64,000 nt of DNA from Candidatus Humimonas hydrogenitrophica (GTDB taxonomy: Bacteria; Gemmatimonadota; Gemmatimonadetes; Palauibacterales; Palauibacteraceae), in NCBI GenBank assembly GCA_947581615.1, contig CANPVD010000080.1, positions 1-64,000 on the forward strand, read 5' to 3'. This document shows, in pieces, positions 49,808 to 58,445 of the stretch. The position numbers and the translations under genes are program-made. The notes beneath the pieces are model-generated. The model was not told the DNA's origin. It worked only from the letters and a program-made list of their open reading frames with translations, and ran no database searches. Position 1 is the stretch's first letter; each line of letters starts with the position of its first letter.

Positions 49808-50677
49808 GTGTCGCGCACGACGGCCCGAGCGCATCGGATCGCACTCCGCGACGGGTTCCACGTCCGGCTCTCCGAGCGAGGGGGGGACGGAACGGCCCTC
49901 CCCGTCGTTCTCCTGCACGGCTTCACCGGCTCCGTGGAGGCGTGGGGCGAGGAGCTGGTCGAGGGGCTGGTGGCGACCGGACGCCGGGTGGTGGCCGTCG
50001 ACCTCCTGGGCCACGGCGGGAGCGACGTCCCCGCGGAGCCGTCGCGCTACGCCATGGAAAGGCAGATCGCAGACCTCGAAGAGGTGCTGGACGAACTGGG
50101 GGTCGAGCGGGCGGCATGGGTCGGCTACTCCATGGGAGCGCGCCTGGCCCTGGGGCGTGCCGTCCTCCAGCCCGAGCGCGTGGCCGCGCTCGTGCTGGAG
50201 AGCGGCTCGCCGGGCCTGGCCACCGGGCCCGAGAGGCGGGCCCGGCGGGCGGCTGACGAGGCGCTGGCCGCCCGGCTGGAAGACGCGGGACCGGAGGCCA
50301 TGGCCCGCTTCGTGGACGACTGGATGGCGCGGCCCCTGTTCGATACGCAGCGGCGACTCCCGGACGAGGTCCGGCGACGGGAGAGGCGTCGCCGTCTCGA
50401 CGCCCACCCCCGGGGTCTCGCCGGAACCTTGAGGGGCTTCGGCACGGGCGCCCAGCCCTCCCTGTGGGAACGCCTGGACGAGGTCGAGCCGCCGGCCCTC
50501 CTGCTCACGGGCCGGCTGGATGCGAAGTTCGAGGCCATCGCCGATCGCATGGCGGCTCGAATGTCGGCCTCGGTTCGCGCTTCGGTGCCGGACGCGGGCC
50601 ACGCCGTCCACCTGGAGCGTCCGGAGGCGTGGCTGGCGCGGGTCAGCGCTTTCCTGGCGGAGGCGGGGGCCACCTGA
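49808..50677 (+). CDS. Alpha/beta hydrolase, MenH-like
   Basis: A 289-residue hydrolase. GTG at 49808 follows a perfect AGGAGG with six-base spacing, so it is chosen over the ATG at 49766. Motifs: LLHGFTGS (oxyanion loop), nucleophile Ser in GYSMGARLAL, and the catalytic His in DAGHAVHLERP near the C-terminus. The ERRARRAADE lid and overall pattern resemble MenH (SHCHC synthase of menaquinone synthesis), but that identity is not certain without the men cluster. Confidence 0.75.
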   Translation: MSRTTARAHRIALRDGFHVRLSERGGDGTALPVVLLHGFTGSVEAWGEELVEGLVATGRRVVAVDLLGHGGSDVPAEPSRYAMERQIADLEEVLDELGVERAAWVGYSMGARLALGRAVLQPERVAALVLESGSPGLATGPERRARRAADEALAARLEDAGPEAMARFVDDWMARPLFDTQRRLPDEVRRRERRRRLDAHPRGLAGTLRGFGTGAQPSLWERLDEVEPPALLLTGRLDAKFEAIADRMAARMSASVRASVPDAGHAVHLERPEAWLARVSAFLAEAGAT

Positions 50678-50735
50678 GACGGACGGAATCCCGCTCCCGA
50701 TCCGGGCGCACCGCCCCTGGCCGGCCGTCCCCGGC

Positions 50736-50763
50736 TTGAGCCCGGCCGCCGGGCACCTAGGTT
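50736..50763 (+). promoter_or_regulatory. Putative promoter of the DUF3127 gene
   Basis: TTGAGC (50736-50741), a 16-base spacer and TAGGTT (50758-50763), about 62 bases before the start codon. Same -10 form as the tRNA-Ile promoter. Confidence 0.5.
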
Positions 50764-50824
50764 GTTGAGGTGCCGCGGGCACCGCCGCCCCGGACACTGC
50801 GACTCGAAGGAGATGAATGATCCC

Positions 50825-51184
50825 ATGGACGTGAAGCTCACGGGCACGGTCAAGCAGGTGCTGGAAGAGCAGACGGGGGAAGGGCGGAACGGACCCTGGC
50901 GGAAGCAGGAGTTCATCCTCGAGACCGAGGGCGACTACCCGAAGGAGGTCTGCATCGTCCAGTGGGGCGAGAAGATCGAGGAGCTCGGCGTGAAGGAGGG
51001 CGAGCGTCTCACCGTCCACGTGGACATCCAGAGCCGGGAATACGGGGGCCGTTGGTACACCGACGTGAAGGCGTGGAGGGTGGAGCGCCAGGCGGGCGCC
51101 GCCCCCTCCGGGCCGCCGCCCGCCGAAGAGCCCTTCCCGGCGCCGTCCGACCCCGGGGCTCTCGACGACGACCTTCCGTTCTGA
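50825..51184 (+). CDS. DUF3127-family protein with SSB-like C-terminal tip
   Basis: A 119-residue protein. The ATG at 50825 lies 12 bases after AAGGAG; an ATG at 50813 sits directly on that site and is unlikely. The N-terminal 90 residues match DUF3127, an OB-fold-like domain (MDVKLTGTVKQVLEE, KQEFILETEGDYPKEVCIV, VDIQSREYGGRWYTDVKAWRV). A Pro/Ala-rich linker follows and the protein ends in ALDDDLPF, very close to the DDDIPF tip by which single-stranded DNA-binding protein recruits repair enzymes. This suggests a DNA-linked role, not shown. Confidence 0.8.
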   Translation: MDVKLTGTVKQVLEEQTGEGRNGPWRKQEFILETEGDYPKEVCIVQWGEKIEELGVKEGERLTVHVDIQSREYGGRWYTDVKAWRVERQAGAAPSGPPPAEEPFPAPSDPGALDDDLPF

Positions 51185-51227
51185 GGTGGGCGCCGGCGGA
51201 GCTCGCCGGCACCACCACGGTGATCCC

Positions 51228-52202
51228 ATGAGACGGACGTGGCTCGCACTCGTCGCTCTCGCCCTGGTCCCGGCGTGTGGCTCGGGCGGCCGAGGTACCG
51301 GTGCGGCGCCGGACACCGTGCTCGGGGCCGGTGCCGGCACGGACACCCTCCTCGCCGTGAATGGGACGCACCTGTGGGTGCACCGGGAGGGGGCGGGCGA
51401 TCCCATCCTCGTCATCCACGGCGGGCCGGTGCTCGACCATGGCTACCTGGTCTCGCCCCTGCGCTCGTTCGCGGCCGACCACGAGCTCGTCTTCTACGAC
51501 CAGCGCCTCAGCGGACGCTCCGATGGGACGGTGGACAGCTCCTCCCTGACCCTCGAGAACTTCGTCGAGGACATCGAGGCGCTCCGGAAGGGACTCGGGC
51601 TCGTCAAGATCGACCTCCTGGCCCACTCCTGGGGTGGACTCCTGGCCATGGAGTACGCGCTCGAGCACCCCTCGAGCCTGCGGTCGCTCGTGCTGGTGAG
51701 CCCGATGCCCCCGTCCTCGGCGCTCTGGGGGGCGGAGCAGAGGGTGGCCGCCGCCGCCCTCGAGCCGGAGGACACGGCGGGGATGGGGGCGCTCCGCGCG
51801 TCGGCGGCCTACCGGGCCGGGGACCCCCGCGCGATCGAGCGCATGCTCCAGCTCTCCTTCCGGAGCGAGCTCGCCGACCCGGCCGTGGCGGATTCCCTCC
51901 ACTTCCACATCGAGCCGGATTATCGGGAGCGCTCCCGGCAGTTCGGGCTCCTGATCCCCGATCTCTCGACCTACGACCTCACCTCCCGGCTGCCGGAACT
52001 TCGCGTTCCCACGCTCGTGGTGTTCGGCGCCGAGGAGACGGGAGCCCGGAGCGAGGCCGACACGCTGCGGGCGCTCCTCCCCCGGGCCCAGGTCGAGGTG
52101 ATTCCGGGGGCGGGCCACTTCTCCTTCCTGGAGCGCCCGCAGGCGTTCCGGGGGATCGTGCGCCGCTTCCTGCGCGACGGACCGCTCGCCGACCCGCGCT
52201 GA
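51228..52202 (+). CDS. Proline iminopeptidase-like alpha/beta hydrolase lipoprotein
   Basis: A 324-residue hydrolase with a lipoprotein signal (LVALALVPAC-GS). Motifs: VIHGGPVLDHGYL (the HGGP of prolyl iminopeptidases), nucleophile in LLAHSWGGLLAMEYA, and the Asp/His end VVFGAEETGAR and GAGHFSFLERP. It should face the periplasm and may release N-terminal proline or cleave other small amides or esters. It converges on the M20 gene with a gap of only four bases. Confidence 0.78.
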   Translation: MRRTWLALVALALVPACGSGGRGTGAAPDTVLGAGAGTDTLLAVNGTHLWVHREGAGDPILVIHGGPVLDHGYLVSPLRSFAADHELVFYDQRLSGRSDGTVDSSSLTLENFVEDIEALRKGLGLVKIDLLAHSWGGLLAMEYALEHPSSLRSLVLVSPMPPSSALWGAEQRVAAAALEPEDTAGMGALRASAAYRAGDPRAIERMLQLSFRSELADPAVADSLHFHIEPDYRERSRQFGLLIPDLSTYDLTSRLPELRVPTLVVFGAEETGARSEADTLRALLPRAQVEVIPGAGHFSFLERPQAFRGIVRRFLRDGPLADPR

Positions 52203-52206
52203 CGCG

Positions 52207-53610
52207 CTAGGACGCGGGGGCGGGCTCCCCGGCACGGGTCTCCGCGAGCCGCTCCCACAGCCGGGCCCACGCCTCCAGCCCCTCGTGCAGCCTGCGCACC
52301 CGGAAGAACTCGTTGGGCGCGTGGAAGTCCTCGTCCGCGGTGGAGAAGGAGAAGAACAGCGTGCGGAGCCCCATGTGCCGCTCGAACAGCTCCGAGATCG
52401 GGACCGTGCTCCCCACCCGCACGAGGAGGGGCTCGACGCCGTAGACGTCGGAGAGCGCCCGCCGGGCCGCCCGCACCACGAAGTGGTCGGGCTCGATGCG
52501 GGCAGCGCCAGCCCGGCCCGCTCCGGGCCTGACCGTGAGCCGGACCCCGGCCGGCCGGTGGGACTCCAGGTGGCGGGCCACCCGCTCCACGATCTCGTCG
52601 GGGTCCTGGTCGTGCACCAGGCGACAGGTGAGCTTGGCGTGGGCCGCGGCCGGGATCACGGTCTTCCCGCCGGGCCCCTGGTAGCCACCCCACATGCCGT
52701 TCACCTCCAGCGTGGGACGGATCCACTGGCGCTCGAGCGTGGAGTATCCGGCCTCGCCGACGGCCGCCGGCGCGCCGAGCTCGGCCAGGTAGGCCGCCTC
52801 GTCGAAGGGCATGGCCCGGATGGCCTCGCGCTCGGCCGGCGGGAGGTCGCGCACGCGGTCGTAGAAGCCCGCGACGGCCACCCGGCCGTCCGGATCGTGC
52901 AGGCTGGCGACCAGCTCGGCCATGGCGTGGAGCGGGTTGGCGATGCCGCCTCCGTGCCGCCCGGAGTGGAGGTCCTTGGCCGCCCCGGTGAGGGTGAACT
53001 CGAGCGCGGCCACGCCCCGGCTGCCCAGGACGAGCGACGGCTCGTCGGGGCGCCACATGGCACCGTCCGCCGACAGCACGGCGTCGGCCGAGAGCAGCGC
53101 CTCGTGGCCGCGGATGAACGCGTCCAGGCTGGGGCTGCCGACCTCCTCCTCGCCCTCGAACATGAACTTGACGTTCACGGGGAGCGCGCCGTCCGTCTCG
53201 AAGAAGGAGCGCGCCACCTCGATCGGGATGAGCATCGGGCCCTTGTCGTCGGACACGCCCCGCGCGTACAGGCGGCCATCGCGCAGCGCGGGCTCGAAGG
53301 GCGGGCTCTCCCACTTCTCGACCGGGTCCTCCGGCTGCACGTCGTAGTGCCCGTACACGAGCACGGTGGGCCTGCCGGGCGCGCCGAGCCACTCGCCGTA
53401 CACCACCGGCTGGCCCTCCGTCTCCACGGTCCGTGCCGACAGGGGGCCCGCCGCCGCCAGCCGGCCGGCCACCCAGCGGGCCGCCTCGCGCATCCGCGGA
53501 GCGCGGGCCGGGTCGGCGCCCACGCTCGGGATCGCCGCGAACTCGATGAGCTCCTCCAGCACCTCGTCGTGGCGCGACCGCAGGTGAGCGAGCACGTCCT
53601 CCAGCGCCAT
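52207..53610 (-). CDS. M20/M25/M40-family dipeptidase
   Basis: A 467-residue cytoplasmic dipeptidase from the ATG at 53610, which overlaps the SDR stop (ATGA). Zinc ligands: His in VYGHYDVQPEDP, Asp in ARGVSDDKGP, the Glu pair in EGEEEVGSPS, and the later His in KDLHSGRHGG and the final His in DFHAPNEFF. Residues about 190-330 form the dimerisation domain. It is the final gene of the creatininase operon and may hydrolyse the last peptide-like bond of the pathway. Confidence 0.9.
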   Translation of the reverse strand: MALEDVLAHLRSRHDEVLEELIEFAAIPSVGADPARAPRMREAARWVAGRLAAAGPLSARTVETEGQPVVYGEWLGAPGRPTVLVYGHYDVQPEDPVEKWESPPFEPALRDGRLYARGVSDDKGPMLIPIEVARSFFETDGALPVNVKFMFEGEEEVGSPSLDAFIRGHEALLSADAVLSADGAMWRPDEPSLVLGSRGVAALEFTLTGAAKDLHSGRHGGGIANPLHAMAELVASLHDPDGRVAVAGFYDRVRDLPPAEREAIRAMPFDEAAYLAELGAPAAVGEAGYSTLERQWIRPTLEVNGMWGGYQGPGGKTVIPAAAHAKLTCRLVHDQDPDEIVERVARHLESHRPAGVRLTVRPGAGRAGAARIEPDHFVVRAARRALSDVYGVEPLLVRVGSTVPISELFERHMGLRTLFFSFSTADEDFHAPNEFFRVRRLHEGLEAWARLWERLAETRAGEPAPAS

Positions 53611-54377
53611 CACTTCCCTCCGTCGATCGACAGCACCTGTCCGGTGATCCATCCAGCCTCGTCCGAGGCGAAGAACAGGACACCCTGGGCGATGTCCTCG
53701 GGCGCGCCCAGGCGCCGGAGCGCGATGCGCTCGACCAGGGCGCGCTGCCCCACCTCGCCATAGGACTCCCACTGGCGCTCGGTCGTGGGGTTGGATCGCA
53801 CGAAGCCGGGGGCGATGGCGTTCACGGTGATGCCCCAGGGGCCGAGCTCGTGGGCGAGCTGGCGGGTGAGGCCGATCTGGGCCGCCTTCGCCGAAGCGTA
53901 GGCCTGGATCCCGGTGAGGCTGACGCCCAGCCCGGCGCCGCTGGAGATGTTGACGATGCGGCCCCGGCGGGCGGCCTTCATGGCCGGCGCCACGGCACGG
54001 GAGAACCAGAAGGCACCGTCCACGTTGACCTCGAAGATCGCCTTCCACTCGGCGGGCGTGACCTCCTCGAGCGGCCGGCCCACCTGGCCCAGGACGCCTC
54101 CGGCGTCGTTGACCAGGACGTCGACCCGCCCGTCCGCGGCGAGGATCTCCCCGACGAACGCCTCGACGGCGTCCGGGTCGGAGACGTCGACCACGCGAGC
54201 CTCGCAGCGCCCGCCGGCATCGGCGCACAGCCGGGCCGACTCCGCGAGCTCGTCCCCCAGGATGTCACAGGCCCACACGCTCGCCCCTCGCCGGGCGAAG
54301 GCGAGCGCGATCTCTCGCCCGAAGCCGTGCGCGGCGCCGGTGACGACCGACGTGCGGTCGGCGAAGTCATAGGTCAT
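53610..54377 (-). CDS. SDR-family oxidoreductase
   Basis: A 255-residue short-chain dehydrogenase/reductase. The cofactor loop is VVTGAAHGFGREIA; NDAGG, the Ser in NISSGAG and Tyr-x3-Lys in AYASAKAA are present; the C-terminus ITGQVLSIDGGK is the common SDR end. It oxidises or reduces an alcohol/ketone using NAD(P). GGGAG lies before the ATG. It overlaps the gene before and the gene after by four bases each, so the three work as a unit. Confidence 0.88.
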   Translation of the reverse strand: MTYDFADRTSVVTGAAHGFGREIALAFARRGASVWACDILGDELAESARLCADAGGRCEARVVDVSDPDAVEAFVGEILAADGRVDVLVNDAGGVLGQVGRPLEEVTPAEWKAIFEVNVDGAFWFSRAVAPAMKAARRGRIVNISSGAGLGVSLTGIQAYASAKAAQIGLTRQLAHELGPWGITVNAIAPGFVRSNPTTERQWESYGEVGQRALVERIALRRLGAPEDIAQGVLFFASDEAGWITGQVLSIDGGK

Positions 54378-55432
54378 GTCGGTGGCTCCCGGGCGTCGGG
54401 GATCCGGGCCCGTCCGCGGATCGGCGGCGTGTCCGCCAGCTCGTCCAGCGTCTCCCGCGACGGCTCGCGGGCGCCGGTCTCCATCTCGTGGATCAGCTCG
54501 ACCAGCCGGGCCGTGAGCGGCGCGGCGACGCCGGCCTCGGCGCCCAGGCGCACGACCACGCCGAGCTGCGCGTCGACCTCGGTCGGCCGCTTCCGGACCG
54601 CGAGGTCACGCCAGATGCCGCTGTGTGTCTTGGCGGAGCGGCGGTTGAACGCCACCAGCGCGTCGAGGGACGCCGCGGCGGCGCTATCCGGGGCCGAGGG
54701 CAGATAGGCGGCGGGGTCGAAGCCGTCGAACGCCTCGGGGGTCACGCCCCGCGCGGCGGCGACGGCCAGCACCTCGCGGGCGAGGGCCACGTAGACGCCC
54801 CGGTGCTCGGGACTCGCCAGCGCGTCGGCGATGGAGTCGTTCGTGAGGGCGGTGGCGAACAGCATGGCGCCGTAGGCCTCCTTGCCCCACAGGTAGCCCC
54901 ACAGGTTGGGCGACACCATCGCGCGCTCGTCGAAATCGGCCCACGCGTCGCGGAGGGCCTGGACACGCGGCGTCCTCCGTCCGTCGATCTCCCCCAGCAC
55001 GACCGCGCCCCGGCCGCCGTAGTGGATCACGCCGGGCTCCAGGTAGTCCGCCCCGAAGTTGACGAACGCCCCCACCGTCCGCTCGGCGTCCGCCGTCTCC
55101 GCGATCTCGAGCTCGTTGAGGCCGTTCTGGGCCGAGACGACGCAGCCGGCGGGGGCCAGGTGCGGGAGCAGCATCGGGAGAGCGGCCCCCGTGTGGTGCG
55201 CCTTCGTGGCGAGCACGACCGTCTCCCACACGCCCTCCACGTCCGCGGGCGTGAAGGCGGGCGGGCGCGCCACGAACTCGGCGATCGGGCCCGTGATGCG
55301 CAGACCGCCTCGCCGGATCGCGGCCACGTGCCCCTCGGCCGCGTCGACCAGCGTCACATCGTGGCCGGCCCGCGCCAGGAAGGCCCCCAGCGTACCCCCG
55401 ATGGCGCCCGCGCCCCAGATGAGACAGCGCAC
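54374..55432 (-). CDS. Ketopantoate reductase-family protein
   Basis: A 352-residue protein of the 2-dehydropantoate 2-reductase (PanE) fold; GTG start gives MRCLIWGAGAIGGTLGA. The nucleotide loop is GAGAIGG; the conserved Lys lies in LATKAHHTGAAL and the QNGLNE segment follows; the second Lys is in WGKEAYGAM, where the usual Asn is replaced. Because it lies between a creatininase-family and an SDR gene and not with pan genes, a role in another 2-oxo acid reduction is more likely than pantothenate synthesis. Confidence 0.8.
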   Translation of the reverse strand: MRCLIWGAGAIGGTLGAFLARAGHDVTLVDAAEGHVAAIRRGGLRITGPIAEFVARPPAFTPADVEGVWETVVLATKAHHTGAALPMLLPHLAPAGCVVSAQNGLNELEIAETADAERTVGAFVNFGADYLEPGVIHYGGRGAVVLGEIDGRRTPRVQALRDAWADFDERAMVSPNLWGYLWGKEAYGAMLFATALTNDSIADALASPEHRGVYVALAREVLAVAAARGVTPEAFDGFDPAAYLPSAPDSAAAASLDALVAFNRRSAKTHSGIWRDLAVRKRPTEVDAQLGVVVRLGAEAGVAAPLTARLVELIHEMETGAREPSRETLDELADTPPIRGRARIPDAREPPT

Positions 55433-55446
55433 CCGAGCCGTCGCCG

Positions 55447-56154
55447 CTACGGGGCGCCCCAGGCGCCGTCCAGGATCGCGCGCGTCTCCTCGACCGCCAC
55501 CTTCCAGACGGAGAGCACGTCCTCGTCCGGACGCTGGTAGAGGCCGCCGAAGTTGCCGTCGCCCAGGTAGCCCCGCAGGGCCGCCGGGGCCAGCGTCCGC
55601 ACCCGTGCGAGGTCCACCATGGGCCGGCGCTCCTCCGGCATCTCGACTCCGGGCAGGCGCGTCCACGGGAAGTTCTCCATCCAGGACCCGTGCGAAGCCA
55701 CCGGGTCGATCTCCTGGACCCTGGCCCACGTCTTCGGAGCCTTCCACCAATCGTGCACGACCAGCCGGCAGTCGGGATGATCGGCCGTCCACTCCGGCAC
55801 GAGCTGGTGCACGGCTCCATTCCCGCCGTGGCCGTTCACGACCAGGATGCGGCGGAAGCCGCTGCCGGCCATCCCGTCCAGCACGTCGCGCACGACGGCC
55901 AGGTGCGTGGACACTCGGAGCGAGATCGTGCCCGGATAGGCCGCGAAGTAGGGCGTGACCCCGTAGGCGAGGACCGGGAAGACGGGAATCCCGAGCGGCT
56001 CGGCGGCCTCGGCCGCCACGCGCTCGGGAAGGATGCCATCGACGGTGAGCCGCAGGTGGCTGTGCTGCTCGGTGCTCCCGAGCGGGAGCACGGCGCGGTC
56101 GTCGCGCTCCAGGTACGCCTCCACCTGCATCCAGTTCATGTCGCCGATGCGCAC
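55447..56154 (-). CDS. Creatininase-family amidohydrolase
   Basis: A 235-residue metal-dependent amidohydrolase. The GTG start follows GGAGG. Metal ligands: Glu, His and Asp in LGSTEQHSHLRLTVD (11-residue spacing, one shorter than classic creatininase), and the loop VNGHGGNGAV, plus ASHGSWMEN in place of the EAETS of creatininases. The family includes creatininase, formylaminopyrimidine deformylase and lactone hydrolases. It opens the four-gene operon. Confidence 0.82.
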   Translation of the reverse strand: MRIGDMNWMQVEAYLERDDRAVLPLGSTEQHSHLRLTVDGILPERVAAEAAEPLGIPVFPVLAYGVTPYFAAYPGTISLRVSTHLAVVRDVLDGMAGSGFRRILVVNGHGGNGAVHQLVPEWTADHPDCRLVVHDWWKAPKTWARVQEIDPVASHGSWMENFPWTRLPGVEMPEERRPMVDLARVRTLAPAALRGYLGDGNFGGLYQRPDEDVLSVWKVAVEETRAILDGAWGAP

Positions 56155-56562
56155 GTCCTGCCCTCCGGTCGGGTCGACGGTCGAATTGCGGCCCCTGGGG
56201 CCCGGGACAAGCTACGGACGGGGTCCGACGGCGGCGAGCACGGACGCCCCGCGCCGTTGTGGCCGCTGCACGGGCGAGGGCACCATCGGGAGGAGCCGAA
56301 GCGCATGTGGCTCCGACCCGGATGCCACTGTCTCGTTCGTAGTTACAGTCCGTCGGCTCGCGTCTGGAGGTGTGGCGGCGCGCCCACAACGCGAGGCCGG
56401 CCGGACGTCGGTACGGTATCGCGACTACAGACGCCAACTCATTGTGACACAAAGCGCTGACCGTCAATTACGCGATGCCACGAACGGGGAACGAGGCCTG
56501 CATGTGGGCGGGCTCCCCAATGATGAACGTGCGCCTGTTCACCCTGCACCCTGGAGGTATCC
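56155..56562. other. Divergent intergenic region
   Basis: About 400 bases between the creatininase operon (minus) and the post-COAP-type lipoprotein (plus). AT content rises in 56430-56480. It must hold both promoters. No repeat, RNA gene or recognisable operator was seen. Confidence 0.4.
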
Positions 56563-57711
56563 ATGCACATCCCGCGTACCCGTTCCCTCGTCGGGGGCGC
56601 GCTCGCGTTGTCGGTCGCCGCGCTGGCGGCCTGCAACCAGAGCGACTCGCCCCTGGCACCCTCGTTCGCGAAGAAGAGCGCCAGCGTGACGACGCTGTCC
56701 TCGACCAGCACGACGTGGGATTTTGCCCAGCTCCTCATCGACGGGACCGCCGGTCCCGTGGACCTCGGGACCTCCGAGACCATCACCAACGGGTCCTTCG
56801 GCTCCATCGTCGCCACGAGCCCCGACTCTCACGTCACCGTGAAGGGCGGAGACCTGGTCCTGACCGCCTCGGAGCGCGGCCTGGGCCTGTGCCACACCTC
56901 GGGCGCCACCTGCTCGTTCCCGGCCGATGGAGACGAAGTCGGGGATGGCGGTGCGGGAACCCTGCTCCTCACCTTCGACGGCGTCCTGCCGGCCGGCTCG
57001 CAACTCGAGGGCTTCTCTCTCGGATCGCTGCAGGACCACATAGCCTCACCACCGAACGGTGAGGGCTACCGTTACTCGATCTCGACCGACGGCGGGCAGA
57101 CCTTCGGCAGTGTGATCCAGGTCCTTCCCGACGCGAGCGACACGATCGCGGACGTCACGCTGCCCTCTCCCGTTCCGACGGCCGATCTGGTCGTCAAGTT
57201 CGAGAAGGCCACCGCGGGCTCGGACGACAACGACTACACGGTGCGCTCGGTCACCATCTCGCAGCCCGGCCCCGAGCTACTGGGCCGCATGACGGGCGGC
57301 GGCGTGAAGGCCACCGGCTCGGACAACGAGGTGGTCACCTTCGGCCTCACGCTCCATTGCGACATCCTGCTGTCGAACAACCTCGAGGTGAACTGGCAGG
57401 GGCATCAGTGGCACCTGACCAAGCCGATCGAAGCGGCGACGTGCACGAACCAGCAGAACGACGCTCCGCCGCCAGCCTCGCCCATCGACACCTTCGAGGG
57501 GACCGCGTACGGCAAGCTCGATGGTGTCGCCAATTCCTACGCCACGTTCAAGTTCGAGGACCACGGCGAGCCCGGGACCAGCGATCGTGTCCAGATCACG
57601 ATCTACCAGCCCGGCAGCACCTCGACCGTGGCGCTCCAGGTCCCCGACCAGCTCATCAGCGTCGGGAACTGGCAGATGCACTACGACCAGCCGCACGGGC
57701 AGCATCCGTAG
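56563..57711 (+). CDS. Lipoprotein with post-COAP-like C-terminal domain
   Basis: A 382-residue exported protein; the signal peptide ends in the lipobox ALAAC-NQ near residue 25. Residues about 45-230 are a beta-rich domain with TISTDGGQTF-like loops. Residues about 240-345 match the post-COAP-1 pattern: GRMTGGGVKATGSDNEVVTFG, LTLHCDI, NNLEVNWQGHQWHLT, FEGTAYGKLDGVANSYATFKF and DHGEPGTSDRVQI. The domain occurs in surface proteins of unknown role. A strong UUCG terminator follows. Confidence 0.75.
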   Translation: MHIPRTRSLVGGALALSVAALAACNQSDSPLAPSFAKKSASVTTLSSTSTTWDFAQLLIDGTAGPVDLGTSETITNGSFGSIVATSPDSHVTVKGGDLVLTASERGLGLCHTSGATCSFPADGDEVGDGGAGTLLLTFDGVLPAGSQLEGFSLGSLQDHIASPPNGEGYRYSISTDGGQTFGSVIQVLPDASDTIADVTLPSPVPTADLVVKFEKATAGSDDNDYTVRSVTISQPGPELLGRMTGGGVKATGSDNEVVTFGLTLHCDILLSNNLEVNWQGHQWHLTKPIEAATCTNQQNDAPPPASPIDTFEGTAYGKLDGVANSYATFKFEDHGEPGTSDRVQITIYQPGSTSTVALQVPDQLISVGNWQMHYDQPHGQHP

Positions 57712-57737
57712 AGGCGTTCCTCCAACCGAGACAGGTT

Positions 57738-57771
57738 CGCGCCCCCCGGCACTTCGGTGCCGGGGGGCGCG
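57738..57771 (+). terminator. UUCG-capped terminator
   Basis: A perfect 15-pair stem (57738-57752 with 57757-57771) closed by the extra-stable C-TTCG-G loop, 27 bases after the lipoprotein stop and followed by TTACC. It separates this gene from the sigma factor operon. Confidence 0.8.
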
Positions 57772-57905
57772 TTACCATCCGGGAACGGACGAGCCTATTC
57801 GCGGTCCCGGACCGTTCCGCGAGCGCGGGCCGTAACCCTTTCGTCACCGGTAGTGTCACAGCACGTGGAGACGACCCGCTGGCGCCTCGATTCCCTCAGG
57901 GTGGT

Positions 57906-58445
57906 GTGCACGAGCCGGAACTGATCGAACGGGTGCTGGCGGGGGACGCCGCGGCGGAGCGCACGCTCTACGACGCGCACGTCGACCGGATCTACCGTCT
58001 GGCCTACCGGATGACCGGCGAGGACGACCTGGCGCAGGACTGCACCCAGGAGACCTTCCTGCGCGCCTTCGAGCGGCTGGCGGAGTTCCGCGGCGACTCG
58101 GCCCTGGGCACGTGGCTCCACACGGTGGCCACCTCGGTCGTACTCAACGCGCTGCGCAAACGGAAGCGACGCTGGAGGCGCGAGGTGGCCATGGAGAAGG
58201 CCGGGCCGCTCGGCCGCCGAGAGATCGGGGAAGACGTGGGTCTCCGCCAGAGGCTGCATGCGGCGATCGACGACCTGCCGGACAAATACAGGATGGTGTT
58301 CGTGATGCACGAGGTGGAGGGCTACACGCACCGGGAGATCGGGTCCGCCCTCGGGATCGAGGTCGGGACATCCAAGGCGCAGCTCTCCCGGGCCAGGGCG
58401 CGGCTGCGGGAGGCGCTCGCGGTCTACGCGGGAGAGGTGACGTGA
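57906..58445 (+). CDS. ECF-subfamily RNA polymerase sigma factor
   Basis: A 179-residue sigma-70 of the extracytoplasmic function group. The GTG at 57906 follows an AGGG site and gives a normal ECF length. Sigma-2 (AYRMTGEDDLAQDCTQETFLRAFERL) and sigma-4 (LPDKYRMVFVMHEVEGYTHREIGSALGIEVGTSKAQLSRAR, split here by its helix-turn-helix) domains are both present, with no sigma-1 or sigma-3. It directs polymerase to stress or envelope genes and is coupled to a membrane anti-sigma-like gene. Confidence 0.9.
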   Translation: MHEPELIERVLAGDAAAERTLYDAHVDRIYRLAYRMTGEDDLAQDCTQETFLRAFERLAEFRGDSALGTWLHTVATSVVLNALRKRKRRWRREVAMEKAGPLGRREIGEDVGLRQRLHAAIDDLPDKYRMVFVMHEVEGYTHREIGSALGIEVGTSKAQLSRARARLREALAVYAGEVT

